64,000 bases of DNA from Pseudopithomyces maydicus. Its lineage: Eukaryota; Ascomycota; Dothideomycetes; Pleosporales; Didymosphaeriaceae. The position numbers and the translations under genes were made by a program. The DNA lies in the NCBI GenBank assembly GCA_026873275.1, contig JANTUC010000001.1, positions 1,116,001-1,180,000 of the forward strand, in the 5' to 3' direction. The notes below the pieces were generated by a model. That model saw only the letters and a list, made by a program, of their open reading frames with translations, was not told where the DNA came from and searched no databases. Below are positions 22,508-33,000 of the stretch, in pieces; the stretch's first letter is position 1; every line of letters begins with the position of its first letter.

Positions 22508-23384
22508 CTTGAAGTAGAGTTTGGAGATTTCGTGGCGATGTACTAACGATTTGCTAAAATTCTTGTGAATCTACTCAGCAGAGATGAAGTTTAAATATTT
22601 CTTCGGTAATCGGCGGCTGCGGGGTTTCGATTGATCTAGTGATGGTAGTCTACCTGGGAAGGCATTAGGGCGTGAGGCGGCGCAGGATCCCGAGGTCCGT
22701 TTCTCCTCTCGGTAGGAGGTGGGCGTGGCGTGTGAGACGAATGCAGCAGAGTAGACTAATCAAAACAAACTGGGTACCGAATCAAGTATCTAGTCAAATC
22801 AACTGATGTCATACAACGCCTTGCGATAGTCTGTCAGATACTAGATGCGCAAATAGGCTAAGTGAATGCGTCTCTCGCGCGCGGGACGCCCGTGCAATAT
22901 GCCTCTAACACCATGGAAGAAACCACGAAAACAAAATATAGATACTTCATTCTCGTATGCTAGATTTAAGTCGCACAAGATCTTGGTGTACTGCGCATGT
23001 ATACCGTGTTGCGCACCTAGGCGTACATAAGAGAGAGAACCTAGGAGCTTCCAGAGAGGATTGCCGAGACAGCCTTGCACTTGGCTCCAGGTGCTTTTGG
23101 GGTTTCCACCGACATTTTTCCTGATGGGCAAGCGGGTCTCGCATGCTTCCATCCGGGGACATACGGGCTGTATGTCTGATCCAGTGCAGGTGCCTAGTGG
23201 AGCGGCTAGTCAATATGCAGTAAACAGCCAGCTTACATAATCATCTGTTTACAGTATCCATGTAGTGTGGAGCTGCTGTAGCACTCAGTCACTACAGTCG
23301 ATCGACAACACCAATACACCACACGCCCGCGCAAAATTCTTTGAAAGCCTGCCTAGGGGGACTTGAACAGTACCCAATCTCATC
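22508..23384. other. Divergent promoter region between GFA and APC13 genes
   Basis: About 880 bases with no supported gene. Short minus-strand frames at 22841-23213 carry no motif. Both neighbours are transcribed away from it. Confidence 0.45.
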
Positions 23385-23899
23385 ATGGTAAGCATTCTGT
23401 AACCTTAATGCCCAGAACTTACCTAATATCCCCGCAGTCCCGCGATTCGAGCGCAACATACCTGCATTTCCACGCCTCCCACCATGCCGACCTTCTTGAA
23501 GATTTCACCCAGTCAAACAACCAGCTCCCCGACGAGGAAATCTTTGTTCCGCACCACCTGCAGCCGCTGAATCCCGAAGACGAAGACGATGTCGTTCCAG
23601 ACCAACACGCCGCCTTCGGTATACAACGTGCTACCCAGAGCAAGAAAGAGATCCACTGGCGCGACTTGGGGCTAGACGAGATCGCAAGAAGAGCTCCGGC
23701 TGACGGCACGACTGCAGGTGCGAGTGCAGGACCTGCCGCCGCGGCATCGCGCAGGACGGCGCTGCAGCGTCGCGACGAGCCCGTGTCGCTGGCGCTTCGA
23801 AGACGCCCTGGTGCTGGGACTGTGACGCAAAGCGCCAGTCTTTCGAATGGGGCCGCGCAGCAGACTACCGGCAGTGTTGGCAATGGGCTACCGCGATGA
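23385..23899 (+). CDS. Anaphase-promoting complex subunit APC13
   Basis: Exon 1 is just the ATG (23385-23387). A 50-nt intron (GTAAGC, branch-like CTAAT, CAG) follows, and exon 2 runs 23438-23899; 154 aa. The N-terminal half fits Apc13 of filamentous fungi: MSRDSSATYLHFHASHHADL, then LPDEEIFVPHHLQPLNP, then a conserved acidic-to-VVPDQHAAFGIQ stretch. KEIHWRDLGLDEIARRAP corresponds to the KWTDLALQYL region of the animal subunit. APC13 is a small structural subunit that stabilises the TPR arm of the anaphase-promoting complex in the nucleus. The Ala/Thr/Arg-rich tail after residue 95 is low-complexity. Reading without the intron would give a longer frame starting upstream, which I reject because of the perfect splice signals. 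Confidence 0.85.
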
Positions 23900-24006
23900 G
23901 ACATCTCCGACAGGTCTACAGCATTCCTTGGGATTGACTCGAACCAAAATACCATGCGCCAAATCTGATCAAACGATGTATACAATACTTGTATTGCACT
24001 ATTCAT

Positions 24007-24354
24007 CTACTGCGTCCCGATTATCCCTCCCTTCACCACAGTCCCAACCACAAATTCCGGCGTTTGATTTGTAAAATTCTCGATGTCGCCCATCAGCCAC
24101 CCAATCGACTCCGCATCCGACCACGCCTTCTGCCATCCTTCCAGCGTCTTGAATCGAACAGACGCCATGATTGCATACGGCGAGTCGGCGGCTGCCTCAG
24201 CGACGGTGGCGCCCAACAAGCCGTGAGGACCCCACACCTTCTCGCACATGGGAACGTGCTTGTTGACGAAGTAGTCCGCGTTGAATTCGAAGTCTGGGGT
24301 GCGCTTGTAGATGATGTTTATCACCACCTCGTAGGCGGGAGCGGGAGTAGACAT
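24007..24354 (-). CDS. EthD-domain protein (dimeric alpha/beta barrel)
   Basis: 115 aa, intronless. The opening EVVINIIYKRTPDFEFNADYF, a VNKHVPMCEKVW helix and SPYAIMASVRFKTLEGWQKA match the ferredoxin-like EthD fold, named after a bacterial ethyl tert-butyl ether degradation gene. Fungal members are often small cytosolic proteins; some act in polyketide-type pathways, most have no known role. No signal peptide. The start ATG at 24354 is the first of the frame and sits directly after a TG-rich microsatellite in the 5' leader. A TATA-like element lies about 80 bases upstream. Confidence 0.88.
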   Translation of the reverse strand: MSTPAPAYEVVINIIYKRTPDFEFNADYFVNKHVPMCEKVWGPHGLLGATVAEAAADSPYAIMASVRFKTLEGWQKAWSDAESIGWLMGDIENFTNQTPEFVVGTVVKGGIIGTQ

Positions 24355-24405
24355 TTCGTATGTACGTATATGTATGTATGTATGTGTGTGTGCGCGTTTG
24401 TGTGC
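24355..24405. repeat. TATG/TG microsatellite in the EthD 5' leader
   Basis: Alternating TATG, TGTG and TGCG units immediately upstream of the EthD start codon. Simple-sequence repeat seen directly. Confidence 0.8.
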
Positions 24406-25033
24406 TGAAATCGGTTGTAGCGTGGGTTCGTGGCTTTATAGTGTGGCTCTCAGAATGTTTCAATGAAAGCGTTGAACTGATTGAATGAATGTTGAAGAGC
24501 TGAATAGTGAATATATCCGCTTATGTGCGCATCGTCTGCTTTTTATACTATGCTGACGGGTGAAGTGCTCATGGGAAGAAATCGGTCGGCGGCGTCTCAC
24601 CGACCGGTTTCTACAGGGACTGCAATCCATGCAAGCCTATCTCAGGTGTAACTCGTCAGTAGTTTGCGAGGCTGTACGTGATTTGAGATAGTTGGGTGGG
24701 GGCCGGTGGAATTCCACGGGCTGACTGCGTAGTCCAACCCGTGGAGTTCCGTGCTCGGAATTACGCGGCTGATGCACGGCATTACCACCACCGTTGAATT
24801 GAATGCGGCGTTTTGTTTGACCGATACGATGCATGCGATCATTCACTTTACAACGTACGTTTTCGGAATATCTTCTGGAACTTGTGACAGCAATAGTGAT
24901 GATGACCATCATTATCATCGCCACGGTTTGAGGAAGACAAGCAGCAGCAGCCATCTATTATACCTCCTCATCCATCACTCACTCCCCAGCCCTGACACAC
25001 CCCGTCACCACTATCACCATCACCATCACCCTT
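24406..25033. other. Gene-free stretch between EthD and SET genes
   Basis: About 630 bases. It includes an imperfect inverted repeat (24708-24720 against 24738-24750, one mismatch in 13 pairs) and a histidine/proline-codon-rich frame on the plus strand that is a shadow of the SET gene. No gene supported. Confidence 0.4.
24434..24442 (-). promoter_or_regulatory. TATA-like element for the EthD gene
   Basis: Reads ACTATAAAG on the minus strand, about 80 bases before the EthD start codon. Weak evidence: consensus match and spacing only. Confidence 0.35.
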
Positions 25034-26474
25034 TTAATGATGATGCTCATCCCCATCATCATGCTCATCCCAAGGATGCCCCTTCCCTACCCCCTCCCAA
25101 ATATCTCCCTCCCACCTCTCCCAAGTCCAATGTCCCCTCACATCCTCCACCAACCCCTTCACCCTCTCCATCTCCACGCTCTCCCTCCCCGCCACAATGC
25201 CCCACCCCTCCACGGCCCTCTTTCCCCAAGCCCTCGCCCGCCCCTCATCTCCCACCGCACTCCACGCATACGCCAACATCTCTTGATAGACTGGCATTTC
25301 GCTTAGCACGCCCTCTTCCTCTAGCAAACTTAGCAGCTTCGGAAGGAGAGCAATGTACTGCGGTATGTCTTCGAGGGAGGTGGGGAGGGAGTTTTTGATG
25401 GCGACCATGTCCGCGATGCGGGTGTCGGATGCGGTTTGTACGGCAGGGGCAGAGGCGCAGAGGGGGCATTTGCACTCGAAGCCCCAGGTAGCTTTGAGTG
25501 CGTCTTGGCGTGCGGAGAAGGGGGTGAGTGGGGGGATGTAAGAGAGGGATAGTTCGGTGCCGGGAGAGACGGGGGTTAGTGGGAAAAGGGTGAGGTGGAG
25601 GGTGGAGGGGGTGAAGCGGTAGAAAGTTGTGGGGCGGCAGGCGTGGTTGATGCGCTAGAGTTGTCAGAATTAGTGAGGCCGTCTATTTGTAGAGTGAACA
25701 GATGATGAGAGATTTGAATTGTGAGTGACATGCAGGGGAAGATAAAACGTACAGCTACTTCGGGTACAATGAGCAGGTATGACGTGAGGTTCCAGATCTT
25801 TGCGCGGATAGCATTGATATTAACGATGTCTTCGAGAGGGGAGGCTCCACCGCGGCGGCTGAGGTTCTCGACCAGAGATCGAGAAGAGGGCGGGAGCTGG
25901 GAGACGGCTCTTTCTAGGAGCTCGAGACGAGAGGGGGATGTACTGCGAAGGACGGAAGGGTGCACGATGAGGAGAGGATTGAGTTGAACAAGAGTTTCGC
26001 CTGGGGGAGGAGTTTCTTTGCGAACAGCCCGATGCCTTTGTCGGGCGTGGGTTTGGCTTCCCAGAGTGAAGAGTTGGTGGATTGAGACGATGCACCAGTG
26101 CTCTGATCCCACGTTTCGAACGAAAGCTCGGCGGCAGTTTCGGGCGTTGTGATGATGGAGATGCCGCGGCCGTTGTGGAAAGCAGAGTTCGTATAGATGC
26201 AGAAAGTCTGGTGCTTACCGGTGTGTGAATCAGAAGTCGATACGATGAGTGAGCTACAAGTAGGCGGGTGAGTCCATGGGAACGAGTTGGTGGTGGAACC
26301 ATCTTGGAATATTGGACATTCGCGGGGCGGTGGATTAAGAAAGAGATCCTGGATCTGGGGACTGCTTCCAATTTCATCAGGCTCAAAGGGACTTGATGTA
26401 CTTCCTGAAACAAGAGATATAATTAGGAGATAAACGCTTTGAAGGCGGGGATAACATGACCGGCGTGGTGGCAT
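25034..26474 (-). CDS. SET-domain protein with N-terminal signal peptide
   Basis: Exon 1 25753-26474, intron 98 nt (GTACGT..TAG), exon 2 25034-25654; about 447 aa. The ATG at 26474 starts a signal-peptide-like stretch (SVYLLIISLVSGS). The SET domain begins KGIGLFAKKLLP; the insert region follows (about LVQLNPLLIVHPSVL onward). Exon 2 opens with RINHACRPTTFYRF, the RxNHxC core, then ELSLSYIPPL. A post-SET-like Cys cluster, GFECKCPLCAS, comes next. Frame break: a G5 run at 26003-26007 lacks one base (LLP|PGETL). SET5-like proteins of this kind are common in filamentous fungi; methyltransferase activity is not assured. The signal peptide argues against a nuclear histone target. The tail is acidic and His-rich. 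Confidence 0.83.
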
Positions 26475-27383
26475 GATGGATTTTGTAAACACGCGGAAGA
26501 TGTATGCTACGAAAACTGCATGGTGACGAAAGTCTAGGGATATACGTCGCGTGTGGGTCAAGTCGAGACGAAAGCCACGTTTTGCACATGAGATTTATTG
26601 TGTGGTGCATGCTTGGCTGTATGGGTATTAGGCTTCTGCAAGCATTATATAGAGAGTGGAAGGAATATGAGAAGAGCTCGTGGGTATATTAGGCGTGCTT
26701 CGGCTAAAGGACAATGCACATGTGTCGGTCTATGGTATAGATCGCTGTTCACATGGACGAGAACGCATGCAGTGCCCATCCCACGTTTCTGGCCACACTT
26801 TATTCTACGTTGTAGCGGAAGGTCGAACACACGGTGGTGAGTATGAGGGTAATCATTGAAGGGCACAGTCGACTACATACATGTATGTACACATGCATCA
26901 TGTGCTACATACACATACATATGTACATGTACATGTAGCCCGTCCTCTCCAAGTATTATCGCATGGATGCCCTGTATCTTTAGTCATAAATGCGCGGGAT
27001 ACGACAACCCCCAAATCAGATTCTTTCCTACTTCTGCTGGACTCTCAAGGCATGAACTCAGGGGTGAGCTGAGGTGTACGCGGGACTGGGACTTTAACCA
27101 ATCACGTGCCATCATGGTCCAACAGCACGCCAAGGCTCAGGTCGCGAAGAGAACACACGGCATGTGCAACGCAGGGAGGATTTGAAGGGTGCCAGAGTGC
27201 GAGCGTGTTCCACTCTGTTCAGCAGACAACGTGTCCTCGCAGACTGGACAATAAGTGCACTGTCTGGATCACGTCGCGGTGACACCCAAGTGCATACGGG
27301 CGCGGACCCACAAATCATTCGACGCTTCGCCCCAGGGCGATTGGAGAGAGCTCGACAATCCCTAAAACGCCTCCTGCTCCCTT
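26475..27383. other. Divergent promoter region, SET and GDPase genes
   Basis: About 900 bases without a supported gene. It contains an ACATACATGTAC-rich simple repeat at 26873-26938. Both neighbours are transcribed outwards. Confidence 0.5.
26873..26938. repeat. ACAT/GTAC-rich simple repeat
   Basis: Imperfect tandem tetranucleotides (ACAT, GTAC, ATGT), partly palindromic, between the SET and GDPase genes. Confidence 0.75.
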
Positions 27384-29170
27384 ATGTCCAGCGGCGTTGA
27401 CGTGCGACGGACCCGTCCTGGAATTTGGTCCTACTTCTCCTTCTCGGGCCCCCGCCGCCGCATCTCCGTGTCGCTTCCTCGCAGCGAGCCGCAAAGCACC
27501 CAAGACGACCCCTTCGAGAAGCCCGACCGGCACTCGCACACGCGCACCTCCTCCATGAACGACTACAAGACGGCCGCGACCATGAACGGCGGACAGCGGG
27601 CGCGCTTCCTCAAGACGGGCGGCATCATCGCCTTTATTGTGCTCGTGCTGTATCTGATAGCGCCGCGCGACGGGCTGGCCAGGGCGGGCGAGTCCCTCAA
27701 GAGCCACGGGCAGGGCCAGACAGCAGCCCCCGGCGCTGGGCCTGCGACGTGCACCAAGTCCATCTCCAAGGACAAGCCGCTCATCCAGTACGCCCTCATG
27801 ATCGATGCCGGCAGCACGGGCTCGCGCATCCACGCCTACCGCTTCAACAACTGCGGGTCGACGCCCGAGCTGGAGGAGGAGTTCTTCATGATGACGGAGA
27901 AGAAGGAGGGTGGCTCGGGGCTGTCGTCATACGGCGACGATGCCGAGGGCGCCGCCCAGAGCCTGGACGTGCTCATGGACTACGCTCTCCAGAACGTCCC
28001 TGAGGCCTACCGTGGCTGCTCCCCGATCGCCGTCAAGGCCACCGCCGGCCTCCGCAAGCTGGGCGAGGAGAAGAGCAACAATACCCTCAAGGCCGTGCGC
28101 CGTCGTCTCGAGACAAAGTACCCTTTTCCCGTCATCTCGGAGGAGAAGGGCGGCGTCGAGGTCATGCCTGGCGAGCAGGAGGGTGTCTTCGCCTGGATCA
28201 CCACCAACTACCTGCTCGGCAAGATTGGCGGGCCTGACAAGACCCCCACGGCTGCCGTGCTCGATCTTGGCGGTGGTTCCACCCAGATCGTTTTCGAGCC
28301 TACCTTCCCGCAGTCCCCTGCCGGCGGCCTCCCCGCCAAACTTGCAGATGGCGACCACAAGTACGAGCTCAGTTTCGGCGGCCGCGCCTTCACCCTCTAC
28401 CAGCACTCGTACCTAGGCTACGGCCTCATGGAGGCCCGCAACAACCTCCACAGCGCCATCGTCGACTCGCTCTACCAATCCACCAAGGAATCTGGCGACC
28501 GCGAATGGCTTAAGAAGCCCATCATTAACCCCTGCATCGCGCCCGGCATGAGCCGCAAGGTCGAAGTCGCCCTGCCCAAGGACCATGCCCTCGGTGCCAC
28601 CGTCACAGTCAACATGACGGGCCCTGCCACCGGCGCGCCCGCCCAGTGCCGCGGCTTCGCCGAGAAGACCCTCGATAAGGACGCCGAATGCAAGATTGCG
28701 CCTTGCGCCTTCCGCGGCGTCCACCAGCCCTCCATCGAGAAGACCTTCGCCCGCGAGGACGTCTTCCTCTTCTCCTACTTTTACGACCGCACAAAACCGC
28801 TCGGCATGCCTGATTCGTTCTCTCTGTCGGAGCTAAAGGATCTCACACACCGCGTGTGCCATGGCGAGAGCACGTGGGATGCGTTTCGCAGCGTGGAGGG
28901 TGCCATGGAGGAGCTCAAGGGCCGCCCGGAGTGGTGCTTGGATCTCAATTTCATGCTTGCGCTGCTGCATACTGGGTATGAGATGCCCATCGACCGCGAG
29001 GTGAAGATTGCGAAGAAGATCAAGGGTAACGAATTGGGATGGTGCTTGGGTGCCAGGTAAGCCCCTTCAATTTCTGCCCCTTTTCGATAATCAAGTACTA
29101 ATTCATTCTCAGTCTTCCCCTGCTCGAAAAAGAATCGGGATGGCAGTGCAAGATTAAGCAGGTTCAGTAG
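27384..29170 (+). CDS. GDA1: Golgi guanosine-diphosphatase (GDA1/CD39 family)
   Basis: Exons 27384-29056 and 29113-29170, intron 56 nt (GTAAGC..CAG); 576 aa. Type II membrane protein: cytosolic N-tail, one TM at about residues 79-93 (GGIIAFIVLVLYLIAP), then a lumenal nucleotidase. All apyrase-conserved regions are present: DAGSTGSRIHAYRF (141-154), VKATAGLR (217-224), GEQEGVFAWITTNYLLG (263-279) and LDLGGGSTQIVF (293-304). It hydrolyses GDP to GMP in the Golgi, which drives exchange for GDP-mannose and so supports protein and lipid mannosylation. Exon 2 adds SLPLLEKESGWQCKIKQVQ, the usual C-terminus after LGWCLGA. The first ATG is used; a second in-frame ATG at codon 58 is closer to the TM and may be the true start. 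Confidence 0.93.
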
Positions 29171-30012
29171 CGTCGTTCGTTGAGCTAGTGCGTTTCGTTT
29201 CAGCATTGGGAAGGAGCGAAGCTGGATTTTGGAACTGGCTGCATGGAATGGGTGTTTGGCGTTCCGGATCGCTGGCCAGGAGGAGGTAAAACTCTGCAGA
29301 GGATAGTACTGCGTTGGGACGGAGGGTCGCTTTGTGAACATGGTATTTAAGTTTGGGCTTTAGCTGTTTGGTTAGAAAGATACTCCTGCGAGTAGTATCA
29401 TGATTATACAAATATGTACAAGCTGTCATCAAGCTTGTGTTGCACAGCCCTTCACGTCCATCGGAAAAACAATCGCCGAGTTACAAGCCCAGAATAGGTG
29501 TTGAGGTCATAGATGGCAACCAGTATGAATGTAATTTGATGCGAAACAAAATATGCATGTATGACCATGGCTATTCGTTCATGACTGGTTGGGGACGGCA
29601 CTTTCAGTGGCAGTTCCATCTGTCATTGACAGTAGTGGAACCAAAATCACCAGTTCTTCGTAATCATATTTTGAAATCCATCGATTAATGTGATTATTCA
29701 TGCTGTTGCATCGCTACGTGAATATGTACTAGGTATGTACTAGTATGTACTAAGTATGTATGTACGAGGTATGTACGCATGTAAGGTATGTACGTCGTAG
29801 AAACGTGCGTGGTATCAAGAAAAAGACGAAGCCGCTGAACGCCTGTGGATAGACCCTCCTTCGAAGAGTGTCCCCCACTCATCTCACTCACGCCAGGAAA
29901 AACATTTCACTGACACCACCCCTCCCACCCCTGATCCCGAACAACTTCACGTCGTCGTTCGTCGCCGCCCCAAAAGGATTCTATTCCTCCCTGACCCTTC
30001 CATACCCACGAC
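29171..30012. other. Convergent 3' region with GTATGTAC repeats
   Basis: About 840 bases between the 3' ends of the GDPase and P4-ATPase genes. A GTATGTAC-type repeat occupies 29721-29799. If the P4-ATPase needs one added base, its coding region would extend to about 29948. No other gene is supported. Confidence 0.5.
29721..29799. repeat. GTATGTAC-type simple repeat
   Basis: Six to eight degenerate copies of (G)TATGTAC(T/G)A(G/A), seen directly. Similar words recur near 12531, 24360 and 26880. Confidence 0.75.
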
Positions 30013-33000
30013 TCAAAATGCGATCCACCTCCGCGTTTTCCATCTCCGCCCCAATGATAGGCGCACTCCTCTCCTCACCCTCCCTGCCCCCTCCACACCC
30101 GCCTCACCCCTCTCCCTATTCCTCAACATCTCCCTAACCGCTTCCTCCCTCCTCTCCTCCTCCCTAACCCTCAACCTCTCCACCACCCCCTTAACCGCGT
30201 CCTCCTTCCTCTTCTCCTCGTTCGTCTCTCGATCCCACCCCTGCTGCAACTCCTCACTACTCGCCTCTTCAAACCTGCGCTTCACCTCGGGATCGCGTTC
30301 CAACGCCTGGAACGTGTCTTCCTCGGTGGTGAACAGCGTGGCGCGGATGGTCGCGACGGCGAACTCGAACACGTGGACCGAGGCCACGATGAGGATGAGG
30401 CAGAGCCACCAGGTGAAGCTGCGACCGAAGGAGGTGAAGAAGGCAGAGCGCACGTAGTAGATTGCCGAGTTGGTGGGGTACCCCGCGGCGAGGATGATGT
30501 TCCAGAGGAACCAGCCGCCGATGGAGACGAAGAGGGCGATGGCGTTGGTGGCGGTTTTGGAGTGCGTTTCTATGAATCTGGGGTGCGAGCGTTAGCAAGA
30601 ATGGAGATAGGAATGAATAGTGGGTGGAGACGGCGATGTATACGTACTGCATTTTCGTGTTGATGAGGATGACACATGCTGTAAAAGTGATGCTACCGAG
30701 GGGAAAGATGGAGTTGTCTTCTGTGAACAGAGCTTGGCCGTAAAGCCCAAGCATGCAGAAGTATATGACCATTGCCTCGGAGGACGCCATGAACATCCAG
30801 CCAAGGTAGACTTTGAAGTTGAACCCGCCGTTGCGCTGGCCTTTAGTATACAGCTCTGGCACAGCAAGAAGCGTGCTGGCGGAGAGGTCTTTCTCGAAGA
30901 TGCCCATGAAAATGACGGCGAGCGAGGTGAAGAGCGTGTTGAAGGTGGTGAGGGACCAGGATTCGTAGAGGGAGGTGCCTGTATAGCCTACGGAGCGTTG
31001 GTAGAGGGCTTGTGTTAGGTAGAAAAGCTGGATGAGTTAGCTGGTGTGTGCGAAGATGAAGAGGGGTCTTACCATTTCCTTCCAGAATGTGCCAACCGTA
31101 TACTTGCACGTCCGGAGATAATTCCACCGCCCGTGCACCAGCAGGAGTTTTGTTAGGAACCTGAACTGCGCGATGGAATAATCACTGGTTCTAGCGGCTT
31201 GTAAGCCCTCTTTTCCAGTGATGCCAATTCCCACATGAGCCTCTTGGATCATAGCAATATCGTTTGCCCCGTCGCCAATGGCCAGCGTGATACTCTTCTT
31301 GACGCGTTTGCGGATGTTCTTGACGAGACTGGCTTTTTGGGAAGGGGATGCGCGACAACAGATGACCGAGTTCGCCAGAATAGCCAGTTCGTAAAAGATA
31401 TGCTGTGAGTACGCGTCTTCGCTAATCTGTGCAAGTGTCTGCCCATCGATTACCACAACGGAGTGAGGTACTGAGCCAGAATTTATCGCCAGCATTGCGG
31501 CTGCCATGCTCTTGTCGACCTCGCCTGTCTCATGGTCCAAGACTGTAACTGTAGAGTAGTCCTTGATCAAACGACACGAGTATCCAATGTTGATAGCGGT
31601 CTCCCGTTTGTCACCCGTAAGCATCCACATCTTGATGTTCGCTCTACGTAGCTTGTCGATGGCTTCCGGAACCCCTTTCTGGAGCTTGTCTTCAATCGCA
31701 GTCGCAGCACAAAGCTCGAGATCCTGTTCGATCATATCGCCAGACTCTTCAATTCGCTTTGCGCGGTCAACTAGGCTGGTTGTCGCATCCAGATGCTCCT
31801 TTTTCCAGATGGCGTATTCATCTTCATCAAGGAAGCGGTAGCCGTAGAGTAGGGTCCGTAGACCCTCGGTCGCGAAATCGTTTACATGCTGGAAGCATCG
31901 TTCGATAACAGCTGATTCATCAGCAGCAACGTTTTCGTCCACCATTTCTTCCATCTCTTCCATCTGCAATGAGCTCCTAGCTTCGGAAAAGGCCATGGAC
32001 ATTCGACCGAGCCCAACACTAGATTGGCGAGGTGTCTGCATGGGTGAATTCTCGTCGATAGACTCAATCTCGTAGTGATCGTTTTCGCGCTCCCGCAGCC
32101 ACTGGTCCACATCACGCACGTGCTGGGAAGAGGTCCTACCAGCATTAGACCGACGCGGGCCACCAAAACTGAGACGACCTAATGAAGACCGGCCAAGGGT
32201 GAGACTGGCACGAGCGTTCTGTGAGAAGCTCTTACGGCCGCCAATACTACTCTTTCGTTCGATCTGCTCACTCATACGTGCAATTGCATGCTGTGCCTCC
32301 ATGCTTTTCCTCTTGTTGGCACGGCGTTCAATCTCGACCATCTTCTTATTAGCGAGCGTGGCTAACTTTAGGCGCTGCATGATAATAGAGTCCGCGCCCT
32401 TGCACAAGACACATATCCGGCGGTCAGGGAAACGGACAATTATCGACATGCGTTTACGCTTGCTGGAGAATTCGATCACATCAAGAATCTCATACGTTTC
32501 GGTGACCGCCTCAGTTTCTGTTCCTGTTGGCATGACTTTGAGAGTAATGGTATGAACGTCGCGATTGATTAAAAGAAAGCCCATGTCCTGCGCAGCTTGC
32601 ACAAGAGCAAGTTCATCCGGAGAAGAGGCCATAAACTGAGTCTTGCCATCTTCCTGCACTTCCGGAAGACACGTATGGCACAGAGCAAGCGACAGCAGGA
32701 ACATGCGAGCTTTCTTCGAGAAGTGCGTGTGCGGTCGACGCTGGATGTAGCGAAGCATATCTCGGGTGCGTAACTCGCGTTGAGATCTGGCCGGCCTCGC
32801 TGACGACTTCCATTGGGCTTCTTGAGGTCCTTCGGTTGTAGCTTCAATGGGATCCGTTACTTCTGCGACCGGTGTCGGGGGGTCGACAGGCGATTGTATA
32901 TCTTTGGCTGACCGCATACTCTTCCTGACCGCTTGTTTGCCTTTCTTTCTCTTCTTGTGAATCAGTTTCTTTTTCTGCGCCTCTTGCAAGTCTGCATCGT

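Noticed and set aside
24751..25398. 215-codon plus-strand His/Pro-rich frame
   Set aside because: Antisense of the SET gene's acidic C-terminal exon; simple-sequence translation.
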